Assembly: GCF_001665295.1 (NCBI RefSeq)
Contig: NZ_LZSE01000065.1
Coordinates: forward strand, 1-42,722
From: Mycobacterium sp. 1554424.7
GTDB taxonomy: Bacteria; Actinomycetota; Actinomycetes; Mycobacteriales; Mycobacteriaceae
Direction: 5' to 3'
DNA: 42,722 bases
Positions 34,459-42,296 of the stretch are shown here, piece after piece. The translations under genes and the position numbers were made by a program. A model generated the notes under the pieces. It had not been told where the DNA came from. It saw only the letters and a program-made list of their open reading frames with translations, and searched no databases. How positions within the stretch are numbered: the stretch's first letter is position 1; every line of letters begins with the position of its first letter.

Positions 34459-34912
34459 CTAGACGCCGGCCAGTACAAACTGCTCTTGTGAAGGCTCGGC
34501 TGCCTCTTCGGAATCACCATGCGTGCTTGGCTTTTCATCTTCCGGAGGAATCTCGTCGTCGTCCGTGACACTTGTGACACGGTGACAGGTCCATAAGTGC
34601 CGGCAAGCCGTAGTTTGGGAAAGGGAGTTCACTAGTTCGAGGACCCTGTGCATCTTCTCGCCCAGTTTGCGCTCGCTCGCCTTGACGGCGGCGGTTGCCA
34701 ACTCTTGGCCGTCGGCTTTCCAGACGCCATCGGCAAAGGAGAGTTGATACGTCCTCTCCTCCACGTCGCCCCCGTCACGCTTAGGGCACCGACGTTGGTG
34801 CTCCGCATCCGCTTGAGCGTGATCACGGTGTCGAATGAACCCGCCAGTCCCAGGGTGCCCTACACATCGTCCAGGAAGTCATCCGAGGAGCCCTTGCGGG
34901 TGTGATGCACAG
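34459..34912 (-). pseudogene. Remnant of a RepA-like AAA+ helicase, with stop and frameshift
   Basis: Read on the minus strand from 34912: VHHTRKGSSDDFLDDV, an in-frame TAG, then GTLGLAGSFDTVITLKRMRS and ALSVTG. A shift of frame near 34765-34780 leads to ERTYQLSFADGVWKADGQEL and an acidic C-terminus ending at 34459. HHxRK...D..SGTLGLAGSFDT is the C-terminal core of RepA/DnaB-like ATPases on actinobacterial plasmids and integrative elements. The N-terminal half with Walker A is missing; at 34913 the sequence switches to an integrase fragment. The gene is dead but shows that the island derived from a replicating or conjugative element. Confidence 0.65.
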
Positions 34913-34955
34913 CACACCAGACAAGTGCATCAACGTCGCGCACGTGTGCCTCGCG
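34913..34955 (-). other. Inverted integrase segment
   Basis: Only the minus strand is meaningful here: ARHTCATLMHLSGV, the box preceding the C-terminal catalytic part of actinophage-type tyrosine integrases. The direct continuation, PVAVIAAWIGHKDAS, lies on the plus strand from 34959. The segment is therefore turned around relative to the rest of the gene. A GATGCAC...GTGCATC foldback spans its left edge (34905-34931). Confidence 0.6.
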
Positions 34956-34958
34956 GCG

Positions 34959-35105
34959 CCGGTCGCGGTCATCGCGGCGTGGATCGGGCACAAGGACGCA
35001 TCGCTCACGATGAAGCTGTATGCGCATTCTCAAGATGATGCGCTGAAGGCGGCTGGTGACACCTTGAACCGAGTTGTGACATCCTGTGACACCGAGACCG
35101 GCTAG
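34959..35105 (+). pseudogene. C-terminus of a tyrosine site-specific integrase
   Basis: PVAVIAAWIGHKDASLTMK followed by LYAHSQDDALKAAGDTLNRV is the end of a phage-type tyrosine recombinase, with the GHKDAS box and the catalytic Tyr in KLYAHSQ. Everything upstream of ~34913 is missing, so it is inactive. It ends 36 bp from the attR repeat and points to it, the normal place of an integrase beside its att site. Confidence 0.75.
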
Positions 35106-35140
35106 TCGAACAGTTCGAACAGCGTTCCTGCTGCTCAGCG

Positions 35141-35185
35141 TGGAGCCGATGACGGGAATCGAACCCGCGTATTCAGCTTGGGAAG
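35141..35185 (-). repeat. attR: 45-bp repeat inside intact tRNA-Gly
   Basis: Identical to 25326-25370 over 45 bp. It comprises the 3' half of the tRNA-Gly gene including CCA and the anticodon loop. After base 35185 the tRNA 5' half continues, while the left copy diverges, so this is the end that retains the complete tRNA. Confidence 0.92.
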
Positions 35186-35214
35186 CTGATGTTCTGCCAT
35201 TGAACTACATCGGC
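35141..35214 (-). tRNA. tRNA-Gly (anticodon CCC)
   Basis: On the minus strand: acceptor GCCGATG pairs fully with CATCGGC; D-arm GTTC-AATGGCA-GAAC; anticodon stem TCAGC/GCTGA with loop TTCCCAA (anticodon CCC at 35180-35182); T-arm GCGGG-TTCGAAT-CCCGT; discriminator T and encoded CCA. All four stems form. It reads GGG codons. The gene is the integration site of the island to its left and remains intact. Confidence 0.95.
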
Positions 35215-35387
35215 GCGGTCGCTGTGAGCTGCGCAAGCTTTACAGCGGTGACAGTCTAGCGGCTGAGTGACAGGTCGCTGCACAATCCGGTTCGAAAACA
35301 GCCTTGAGCGCCGAGGGACGACGCTCACGAGCTGACGCGCTTCGGGCTCAGTTGTAGTGCTGCGCTCAACAGCGCGCGGAAGCCGAG

Positions 35388-35693
35388 TTAGGACTTGTGC
35401 TTTTCGGGGCAGTACTCCGCGGTGGCGGCGAGGACGAACAGCTTGGCCTGATTAGGGTCCATCCGTAGTTTCAGCTGGTCGACCTCGTCGTTCTGGCTGT
35501 ACCCGGCAGACAGATCCTGGCACATCGTGCGCCCCATATTCCCGGTCTGCGACGCGTTGCCAAGGTGAATGCCGTTCGACGCCAGGTAGTTGGTAAATTC
35601 TGCGTCCTTATCGTCGGCGCGGGCGACGGCCACGGGCGCCAGCATCAGGACCATCGCGGCGCCGAGCATGCATCCACACATCTTCTTGGTCAT
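35388..35693 (-). CDS. DUF732 small secreted protein
   Basis: A 101-residue protein with a signal peptide (CGCMLGAAMVLMLAPVAVAR, cleavage before DDKD) and the DUF732 core DAEFTNYLASNGIHLGNASQ...MCQDLSAGYSQND...FVLAATAEYCPEKH. Two cysteines of the mature part probably pair. DUF732 proteins are abundant small exported mycobacterial proteins without a known function. First chromosomal gene right of the tRNA. The 299 bp upstream of it to the next gene hold no supported gene and include both promoters. Confidence 0.88.
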   Translation of the reverse strand: MTKKMCGCMLGAAMVLMLAPVAVARADDKDAEFTNYLASNGIHLGNASQTGNMGRTMCQDLSAGYSQNDEVDQLKLRMDPNQAKLFVLAATAEYCPEKHKS

Positions 35694-35992
35694 TTCCCCA
35701 CCACCTTCAAGGCTCTACATGACACTCGGAACGAGAGTTCCCAGCGCCGGGCTTTTCTGCTCGCCAGTTCCAAGGTTCAACCAAGCGTTCATCTTTCGTT
35801 TCGGCGGAGTTGTCCACGGTGGGGCGGTCGAGCGCTCGCAGCAAACGCAACCTGGCGGCCGGACCCGAGCAGCCCAGTCTCGCCGCGCTGCGGATACCGA
35901 TCCGCCACACAAAGCATCCGGCGAATGGCGCTAATGGCCCTGACCTGGTCTATAGCCATTCGATGTTTATTATTCCGTGATCTGCCCGTAAT

Positions 35993-36637
35993 GTGCTCTG
36001 CGTGGGTCGGCACCGATTAGCCAAAAAGAGACGCAAGTCACCAGTAGCCCTGGCTGCGGTGCTTGCTCCCATGGCTATCTTCTTCGCGGCGGCAGGAGAT
36101 GTCCGTCCATTGCCGACCCACGAAGAGGCCAAAGCCGTTATCAGCGATATCGAGCCGTGCTGCCTGCAAATCGTCACCGCGGCGGCGAATACGTCCGCAA
36201 AAGCGCCCGACACCCGGCTGGCTGCGGCGTCGAGGTATCACACGCGGTCGCGGTTCCTGCCCGTCGGCATCGCGCCGGAGCAGGGCCTTCAGGTCCGGAC
36301 GATCTTGGTCGAGCGCGCCATCAGCGTGGCGTTCCCCCAGATCCACCAGATCGGTGGTGTCCGGCCGGACCCGCTGCCCTGGCACCCCATGGGGTTGGCC
36401 ATCGATGTGATGATCCCCGACCCCGGCAGCTCCGAGGGCATCGCGCTGGGCAACGCGATCGTCGCCTACGTGATGAAGAACGCGTCGCGCTTCGGCATCC
36501 AGGACGCGATCTGGCGTGGCGTCTACTACACGCCTGGCGGAGCGCAACCGAGCAGGCTCGGCCACTACGACCACGTCCACGTCACGACCACCGGCGGCGG
36601 CTACCCCAAGGGTGGCGAAATGTACCTCGCGGACTGA
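35993..36637 (+). CDS. Exported M15/VldE-like domain protein, Rv0320-like
   Basis: 214 residues from GTG 35993 (GTG 36002 possible). Basic N-terminus plus helix (VALAAVLAPMAIFFAAAGD) gives a signal or anchor. The C-terminal domain has RTILVERAISVAFPQIHQIG, HPMGLAIDVMIPD and HYDHVHVT: H131, D138 and H194/H196 are arranged like the zinc ligands of LAS-type D,D-/L,D-carboxypeptidases (HxxxxxxD...HxH). The family is close to the ARB_07466/VldE domain; enzymatic activity is not established. It lies 41 bp before dcd, as Rv0320 does before Rv0321 in M. tuberculosis. Confidence 0.82.
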   Translation: MLCVGRHRLAKKRRKSPVALAAVLAPMAIFFAAAGDVRPLPTHEEAKAVISDIEPCCLQIVTAAANTSAKAPDTRLAAASRYHTRSRFLPVGIAPEQGLQVRTILVERAISVAFPQIHQIGGVRPDPLPWHPMGLAIDVMIPDPGSSEGIALGNAIVAYVMKNASRFGIQDAIWRGVYYTPGGAQPSRLGHYDHVHVTTTGGGYPKGGEMYLAD

Positions 36638-36678
36638 AGCCAGGGCGACGGCCGCATAGCAGCGGATAGGCTCAGCGG

Positions 36679-37251
36679 GTGCTGCTCTCCGATCGCGATC
36701 TTCGGGCCGAAATCAACTCGGGACGCTTGGGCATCGACCCGTACGACGACACCCTGGTGCAGCCGTCCAGCATCGACGTGCGCCTGGACTGCATGTTCCG
36801 GGTGTTCAACAACACCCGATACACCCACATCGACCCGGCCAAGCAGCAAGACGAGCTGACCAGCCTGGTGGAACCCGTCGACGGGGAACCGTTCGTGCTG
36901 CATCCAGGCGAGTTCGTGCTCGGCTCGACGCTGGAGCTGTTCACCCTGCCCGAAGACCTCGCGGGCCGCCTGGAGGGCAAATCGTCGCTGGGCCGGCTGG
37001 GTCTGCTGACGCACTCGACCGCCGGCTTCATCGACCCCGGCTTCAGCGGGCACATCACGCTCGAGCTGTCCAACGTCGCGAACCTGCCCATCACGCTGTG
37101 GCCGGGCATGAAGATCGGTCAGCTGTGCATTCTGCGGCTGACGAGTCCGGCGGAGCACCCCTACGGCAGCTCCAGCGTCGGATCGAAGTACCAGGGCCAG
37201 CGCGGACCGACGCCGTCGCGCTCCTACCAGAACTTCATAAGGTCTACATAG
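36679..37251 (+). CDS. dcd: dCTP deaminase (bifunctional dCTP deaminase/dUTPase type)
   Basis: A 190-residue trimeric enzyme of pyrimidine deoxynucleotide synthesis, from GTG 36679. Motifs: [55 protein letters not shown] (substrate/triphosphate binding) and [15 protein letters not shown] with the catalytic Glu (E129). The flexible C-terminus [19 protein letters not shown] closes over the active site. Mycobacterial Dcd makes dUMP from dCTP by both deamination and diphosphate hydrolysis. In M. tuberculosis udgA follows; here DUF7159 genes follow instead. Confidence 0.95.
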   Translation: MLLSDRDLRAEINSGRLGIDPYDDTLVQPSSIDVRLDCMFRVFNNTRYTHIDPAKQQDELTSLVEPVDGEPFVLHPGEFVLGSTLELFTLPEDLAGRLEGKSSLGRLGLLTHSTAGFIDPGFSGHITLELSNVANLPITLWPGMKIGQLCILRLTSPAEHPYGSSSVGSKYQGQRGPTPSRSYQNFIRST

Positions 37252-37356
37252 CTTAGACAGCGCTCCGCCACAGCGTATTTACGCGAGGATGTAGTGGTCC
37301 ATGGTTACCACCCGCTCGGCCATGGCTTCGTCGCAATGCCTGTGGAGGGGGTTGTA

Positions 37357-39321
37357 TTGGACATCGTGCTCGGCGTGTCAATGGCACCGGCGTCGATCCA
37401 GATGGTCGTGTTAGAAGGCGAAAACGCCGACGGCGCAACGGTGGAAGAGGACGAGTTCGATGTCACCGCTGCCCAGGACGCCGCCACCGCGAGCGCATCC
37501 GACCAAGTAGTCGCCGCCATCCTCGGCACCCGCGAGGGCGCTGCCGACGCCGGCCTGGCGCTGTCGGCGATCGGTGTGACGTGGACCGACCAGCTCGAGG
37601 CGGCCGCTTTGCGCGACGCGCTGGCCGCGCACAAGATCGAGAACGTCATGCTGGTGTCGGCGTTTCTGGCGGCGGCGGCGCTAGCCCAAAGTGTCGGTGG
37701 CGCAGTCGGTTACGAGCGCACCGCGGTGCTGTACGTCGAACCCGACACCGCGACCTTGGCCGTCGTCGAAACGTCCGACGGTTCCATCGCCGACGTCTAC
37801 AGGCAACCGATCTACGCCGAGTCCTATGACGACGCGATCACGCAACTCGGCGGGATGGTCGCCGGGCTGGAAAAGACGGAGCTGACCCCCGGCGGGCTGT
37901 TCGTGGTGGGTTCGGGCGTCGACATCGCCCCGATCAAGCCGGCGTTGGAATCAATGACGTCGCTTGAGGTGAGCGCGCCCGAGGAGCCGGAGACCGCGCT
38001 GGCCCGCGGCGCGGCCCTGGCATCGGCGAATGCGCCGTTGTTCGCGTCGTCGACGGCGGCGCTGGCCTACGCCCAAGATCCGGGTACCGGTGCCGTCGAC
38101 CAGTACGCGGCTGCCGGATACCTCGGCGTTGGAACCGAACTCGGCGGCGAGCTGGCGTACAGCGCGCTGCACGACGACGATGCCGACGCCCCGACCGTCC
38201 TCATCGAGAAGCTGTTCGTTCAAGAACAGGAGCAACCGCGCCGCAGGCCGATGCTGCTGGTCGGTAGCGGCTTGGCGGTCGTCGGCATCAGCGCCGTGCT
38301 GGCGCTGGAGCTCGCGCTGGCCATCGGGATCCGCACGACGGGGACCGTGGGATTGCGGCCCACCCCGGGCCAAAACCTTATCGTCCCAACGCAACAGGCG
38401 CCCGCGCCGGTTCAGGCTGCCCCCGCGATGCCGAAGATCAACCTGCCGCAGCCGATGTCGGCGCCCAGGCCGTTGAACCCGCCGGCTCCTGCACCGCTCC
38501 CCGCGGCTCCTGTTGCGCCGCCGATTCCCGCGGCTCCTCCAATCGACCCGGTGATACCGGTTCCGGTCGTGGTCCCGCCGGTGGCGCCGCTTCCGGTGCC
38601 GCCGGTCCACGTGCCGATTCCCAACCCGGTCCTCAGCCCGCCGGTAATCCAGGCGCCGCGGTTGCCGGTGCCCCAGCCCGTCGCGCCCCAAGCGCCGGTG
38701 CACGTTCCGCAGCCACAGTGGCCGGTGCCCGGGAGCGGCACGATTCCGCATTCGCCGCCGCTCCAGCCACCCGTGCAAAACCCGCTACCCATCCCGGGCG
38801 GCCCCGGCACCGGACACTTCCCGGAGCCGGGCACCGGTCCCGGCGGCGGGCCGTTCGGCGGTGGGCCGTTCGGCGGCGGCGGTGGCCCGATCCACATCCC
38901 CGGCGCAGGCCCCGGCGGCGGTGGGCCCGCCGGACCCGGGCCGTTCGGCGGTGGTGGCGGGCCGTTCGGCGGCGGCGGGGGCCCCATCCACATCCCCGGC
39001 GGAGGCCCCGGTGGCGGTGCGCCAGGCGGCGGTCCCTTCGGTGGTGGCGGTCCGTTCGGCGGCGGCGGGCCGTTCGGTGGTGGCGGTCCGTTTGGCGGCG
39101 GCGGGCACGGCGGCGGCGGTCCCATCGGTGGCGGCCGCGGCGGTGGCGGCGGCGGTGGGCCCTTCGGCGGCGGGGGAGGCGGCGGTCCCTTCGGCGGTGG
39201 CGGCGGTGGCGGTCCGTTCGGTGGCGGCGGTCACGGTGGGGGCGGCTTTGGCGGTGGCGGCGGCTTCGGCGGCGGTCACAGCGGCGGCGGTGGCGGCCAC
39301 AGCGGCGGCGGGCACCACTAG
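37357..39321 (+). CDS. DUF7159 membrane protein with Pro-rich and GGGPFGGG-repeat tail
   Basis: 654 residues from TTG 37357 (GGAGGGG 6-7 bases upstream; LDIVLGVSMAP aligns with the paralogues). DUF7159 domain ~1-230: phosphate-1-like LDIVLGVSMAP, TWTDQLEAAALRDALAAHK (75-93), ERTAVLYVEPDTATLAVVET (120-139), LFVVGSGVDIAPIKP (181-195), EEPETALARGAALASA (209-224). After an acidic linker and RRRP, one helix (299-323). Then ~140 residues of Pro/Ala/Val, ending with dense GGGPFGGGG repeats and GGHSGGGHH. First of four tandem genes after dcd. Tail repeats are prone to assembly error. Function unknown. Confidence 0.87.
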   Translation: MDIVLGVSMAPASIQMVVLEGENADGATVEEDEFDVTAAQDAATASASDQVVAAILGTREGAADAGLALSAIGVTWTDQLEAAALRDALAAHKIENVMLVSAFLAAAALAQSVGGAVGYERTAVLYVEPDTATLAVVETSDGSIADVYRQPIYAESYDDAITQLGGMVAGLEKTELTPGGLFVVGSGVDIAPIKPALESMTSLEVSAPEEPETALARGAALASANAPLFASSTAALAYAQDPGTGAVDQYAAAGYLGVGTELGGELAYSALHDDDADAPTVLIEKLFVQEQEQPRRRPMLLVGSGLAVVGISAVLALELALAIGIRTTGTVGLRPTPGQNLIVPTQQAPAPVQAAPAMPKINLPQPMSAPRPLNPPAPAPLPAAPVAPPIPAAPPIDPVIPVPVVVPPVAPLPVPPVHVPIPNPVLSPPVIQAPRLPVPQPVAPQAPVHVPQPQWPVPGSGTIPHSPPLQPPVQNPLPIPGGPGTGHFPEPGTGPGGGPFGGGPFGGGGGPIHIPGAGPGGGGPAGPGPFGGGGGPFGGGGGPIHIPGGGPGGGAPGGGPFGGGGPFGGGGPFGGGGPFGGGGHGGGGPIGGGRGGGGGGGPFGGGGGGGPFGGGGGGGPFGGGGHGGGGFGGGGGFGGGHSGGGGGHSGGGHH

Positions 39322-39592
39322 CCGACGGCCGGAAGTTACTCAGCGTTGCAAAACGGTTAACGCATGCCGACTTGCGCTTAACACTCCGCGGTGGCGCGGG
39401 TACGGTCGAAAGATTGGGGCAAGCCGAAAAACCGCGCCGCCCCAGCAGCAGAATTCCATAACGCCCAGCTAATCCCGGATTCTCGAGCCCGCGCGCTGCT
39501 GTGGCCGTAAGTCCGTTGTAACTAAGCAACTAAACGTGTCGTCGGTGCCTAGTCGCCGTGGCACAGCAAACTAGCCGAGGAGAGTTCTAGCG

Positions 39593-41026
39593 TTGGTGGG
39601 CATCGTGCTTGGCGTCTCGATGGCGCCGACGAACGTCCGCATGGTGCTGGTGGAAGGTGAAGGCGCCGACGGAGCCACCGTCGACGAGGAGAAGTTCGAC
39701 GTCGGCGCGGGTGCACCGGACGCTGGAGGGCCGTCCACGGCGCCCAATCAGGTGGTCTCGGCCATCCTGGGAACCCGCGAGGGCGCGGCCGCGGGCGGCT
39801 TTCAGCTGTTGTCGACGGGAGTCACTTGGACCGACCACGTCGAGGCCGCCATGCTGCGCGACGCCCTGGCCGCCCACAAGGTCGAGAACGTCATGCTGGT
39901 CTCGGCTTTCATGGCCGCCGCCGCGCTCACGCACGCCGTGGGTGACGCGACCAACTACGCGCGCACCGCACTGCTCTTCGTCGAGCCGTACACCGCGACG
40001 CTGGCGGTGGTCGACAGCGCGGACGGATCGATCTCCGACGTGCACCGCACGGTTCTCGCCGAGGACGAAGACCAGGCGGTGGCCGAGCTCGTCGAGCTGG
40101 TCTCCGGTGCCGAGGCGCTGGAAACTCGCCCCGACGGTGTGGTCGTCATCGGTTCCGGCGTCGACATCCCGATGATCAAGCCGGCGCTCGAGGCCGCGAC
40201 CTCCCTTCAGCTGTCGGTGCCCGACGAACCGGAGATGGCCCTCGCCCGCGGCGCCGCGTTGGCCTCGGCGAACGCGCCATTGTTCGCGTCGTCCACCGCG
40301 GCGCTGGCATACGCGCTGGACCCCGGCACCGGCGAGGTCGACCCGTTAGCGCTGGCCGGCCAGCTTCCCGGATACCAGCCCGAATACCGGACAGTTCCCG
40401 AGCCCGGCGACGCCAAAGGCAAGCCCAACGTCGCCTACAGCGCCGTGCCGGACGACGACGCCGAGGTGGGCACGCTCATCGGGCTGGACGAAGGCACGCA
40501 GCGGCGCAAATCCATCGCGCTGGTCGGCAGCCTGCTGGCGCTGGTTTTCATCAGCGCCGTTGTGGTGCTTGAGATTGCGCTCGCGATCAGCATCCGTCCG
40601 ACGGTGGCGCTGCGGCCCAGCCCGAACGAAAACATCGTCGCCCCGACGCGGCCGCCCGCGCCCGCGCCGGTACCCCAGGCCCAGCCGAAAATTCAGGAGC
40701 CCGCGCCGGTGGCCGCGCCCCGTCCCATCGCCCCGCCCGCCGCCGTCCCTGCGCCCGCGCCCGCGGCTCCGCCGATCCCCGTTCCCTTGGTGCCCCCGCC
40801 CGTACTCGTTCCCGTGCCTCGGGTGCCGGTGCTCGGGCCTCCCGTGCCCCGGCTGGAAGGTGGCCACGGCCCCTTCGGTGGCGGACCGGCGCCCCGCGGG
40901 CCCTTCGGGGGCGGCCGCGGCCCGTTCGGCGGGCATGGTCTTTTCGGCGGGCATGGTCCCTTCGGCGGTTTCGGCGGCGGACATGGCTTTGGCGGCCACG
41001 GGTTTGGTGGCTTCGGGCACAGGTAA
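39593..41026 (+). CDS. DUF7159 membrane protein, GHGxFGG tail
   Basis: 477 residues from TTG 39593 or GTG 39596 (GAGGAGA upstream). Domain landmarks: VGIVLGVSMAPTNVRMVLVE, TWTDHVEAAMLRDALAAHKV, ARTALLFVEPYTATLAVVDS, VVVIGSGVDIPMIKPALEAA, DEPEMALARGAALASA. Membrane helix ALVGSLLALVFISAVVVLEI after QRRK. Pro/Ala/Val tail of ~90 residues, then ~60 residues of GHGPFGG-like repeats ending GFGHR. It lies 271 bp after the previous paralogue. Shorter tail than its upstream neighbour. Confidence 0.86.
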   Translation: MVGIVLGVSMAPTNVRMVLVEGEGADGATVDEEKFDVGAGAPDAGGPSTAPNQVVSAILGTREGAAAGGFQLLSTGVTWTDHVEAAMLRDALAAHKVENVMLVSAFMAAAALTHAVGDATNYARTALLFVEPYTATLAVVDSADGSISDVHRTVLAEDEDQAVAELVELVSGAEALETRPDGVVVIGSGVDIPMIKPALEAATSLQLSVPDEPEMALARGAALASANAPLFASSTAALAYALDPGTGEVDPLALAGQLPGYQPEYRTVPEPGDAKGKPNVAYSAVPDDDAEVGTLIGLDEGTQRRKSIALVGSLLALVFISAVVVLEIALAISIRPTVALRPSPNENIVAPTRPPAPAPVPQAQPKIQEPAPVAAPRPIAPPAAVPAPAPAAPPIPVPLVPPPVLVPVPRVPVLGPPVPRLEGGHGPFGGGPAPRGPFGGGRGPFGGHGLFGGHGPFGGFGGGHGFGGHGFGGFGHR

Positions 41027-41125
41027 CGGTTCGGCGCCACGCCTATCCGGCTCCACGGGCTACGGTGGGGGCTAGGGGTGTGGCAATCAGATTGCGAGCG
41101 AACCAGTTTGGAGAATGGGGGAGCA

Positions 41126-42163
41126 TTGGACGTCGTTCTTGGGGTGTCTCTGGCACCCGAGACGGTCCGTATGGTGCTGGTCGAGGGTGAAGGGGGCGGC
41201 GGCGTTACGGTCGATCAGGCCGACTTTCGCACGCCGGGTGCCGCCGCGGTCGATCAGGTGATCGAGGGCATCCTGGGCACGCGGGAAAGCGCTGCCGAGA
41301 GCGGCTATCAGGTGGCGTCCAGCGGAGTGACGTGGACCGATCAGTCCGCCGCGGCCGCGCTGCGAAACGCGTTGGCGGCGCGCAAGATCGAGAACGTCAT
41401 GCTGGTCTCGGCGTTCATGGCCGCGGCGGCGCTGGCCCAGGCGGTCGGCAGCGCGACGAATTGCGCGCGGACCGCGCTGCTGTTCGTCGAGCCGACCACC
41501 GCGACGCTCGCGGTCGTCGACACGTCGGACGGGTCGATCGCCGATGTGCGCCGGAAACCCCTGCCCAGCCGCGACGATGCGGCGCTGGCGGAGCTGGCCG
41601 CGATGATCGCGGGCGCGGACTCGATGCGCGGCCTTCCCGGCGGGGTATTCGTCGTCGGCTCCGGCGTCGACATTCCGCACATCAAGCCCGCGCTGGAGGC
41701 GGCGACGTCGCTATCGGTGACCGCGCCCGAGGAACCCGAGATGGCGTTGGCGCGCGGTGCCGCACTGGCGTCGGCGAACGCGCAACTGGGAGCGCCGCGC
41801 ACGGTCGAGATGCCATACGTCCCCGACCCCTTGCCCGCGCTGGCCTACAGCGCCGAGGCCGATCCGGCGCCCGGCGAGGACCCACAGCACGGCGAGCGGC
41901 CCAGCCGAAAGACGCTGGCCGTCCTCGCCGCGGGCGCGATCTTTGTCGTCGGTGCCGTGGCGCTCACGGTGGCGCTCGCCGTCGGCATTCGCCCGCACGT
42001 GGACCAGCGACCCGACGTCGGCAAGAACGTTGTCGCCCCGAATCCGGCGCCGAGCTCCAACCCCCTACCGCAGTGGGTGCCGCCGTTGCCCAAGGGCGAC
42101 GATCACGACGACCACTGGGCGTGGTTGCGCCACCACCTGGAGCACGGAATCCTGGGCCCCTAG
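41126..42163 (+). CDS. DUF7159 membrane protein with short acidic/His tail
   Basis: 345 residues from TTG 41126 (GGGGGAG just upstream). Domain: LDVVLGVSLAPETVRMVLVE, TWTDQSAAAALRNALAARKI, ARTALLFVEPTTATLAVVDT, VFVVGSGVDIPHIKPALEAA, EEPEMALARGAALASA. It lacks most of the LFASSTAALAYAQDPG linker of the others (replaced by LGAPRTVEM). Helix TLAVLAAGAIFVVGAVALTV after SRK. The tail is only ~45 residues and, instead of Gly repeats, ends with KGDDHDDHWAWLRHHLEHG. 99 bp after the previous copy. Confidence 0.86.
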   Translation: MDVVLGVSLAPETVRMVLVEGEGGGGVTVDQADFRTPGAAAVDQVIEGILGTRESAAESGYQVASSGVTWTDQSAAAALRNALAARKIENVMLVSAFMAAAALAQAVGSATNCARTALLFVEPTTATLAVVDTSDGSIADVRRKPLPSRDDAALAELAAMIAGADSMRGLPGGVFVVGSGVDIPHIKPALEAATSLSVTAPEEPEMALARGAALASANAQLGAPRTVEMPYVPDPLPALAYSAEADPAPGEDPQHGERPSRKTLAVLAAGAIFVVGAVALTVALAVGIRPHVDQRPDVGKNVVAPNPAPSSNPLPQWVPPLPKGDDHDDHWAWLRHHLEHGILGP

Positions 42164-42296
42164 CCCGGCTCGCCGTCGGGTCGAAACCGCGTAAAATCGG
42201 GGGACTAGGGGAATACAGGGTGGGGACTTAAGGCGTTCACCAGTCGTTAACGCTTGCAACCGCCCCCCGATGACTGGCAAACGACATGGAGGAGCT

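Larger units (their letters stand above)
25326..35185. mobile_element. tRNA-Gly genomic island carrying a defence operon
   Basis: The island is bounded by 45-bp direct repeats and has a repeat-to-repeat period of 9,815 bp. Integration used the 3' half of tRNA-Gly(CCC), leaving the intact tRNA at the right end. Next to the right repeat are the C-terminus of a tyrosine integrase and a broken replication-type helicase, so the element was an integrative plasmid or ICE-like unit and is now probably immobile. Cargo: possible HEPN protein, three-gene Lamassu-like operon, serine recombinase with repeat sites, and several unrecognised membrane proteins. Codon use is visibly more A+T-rich in 26588-30301 than in the flanking chromosome, supporting transfer. 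Confidence 0.88.

Noticed and set aside
34436-34592. TGTCAC/GTGACA repeats as plasmid iterons
   Set aside because: Only a few copies, irregularly spaced, and those at 34561-34592 fall in the helicase remnant's coding sequence.
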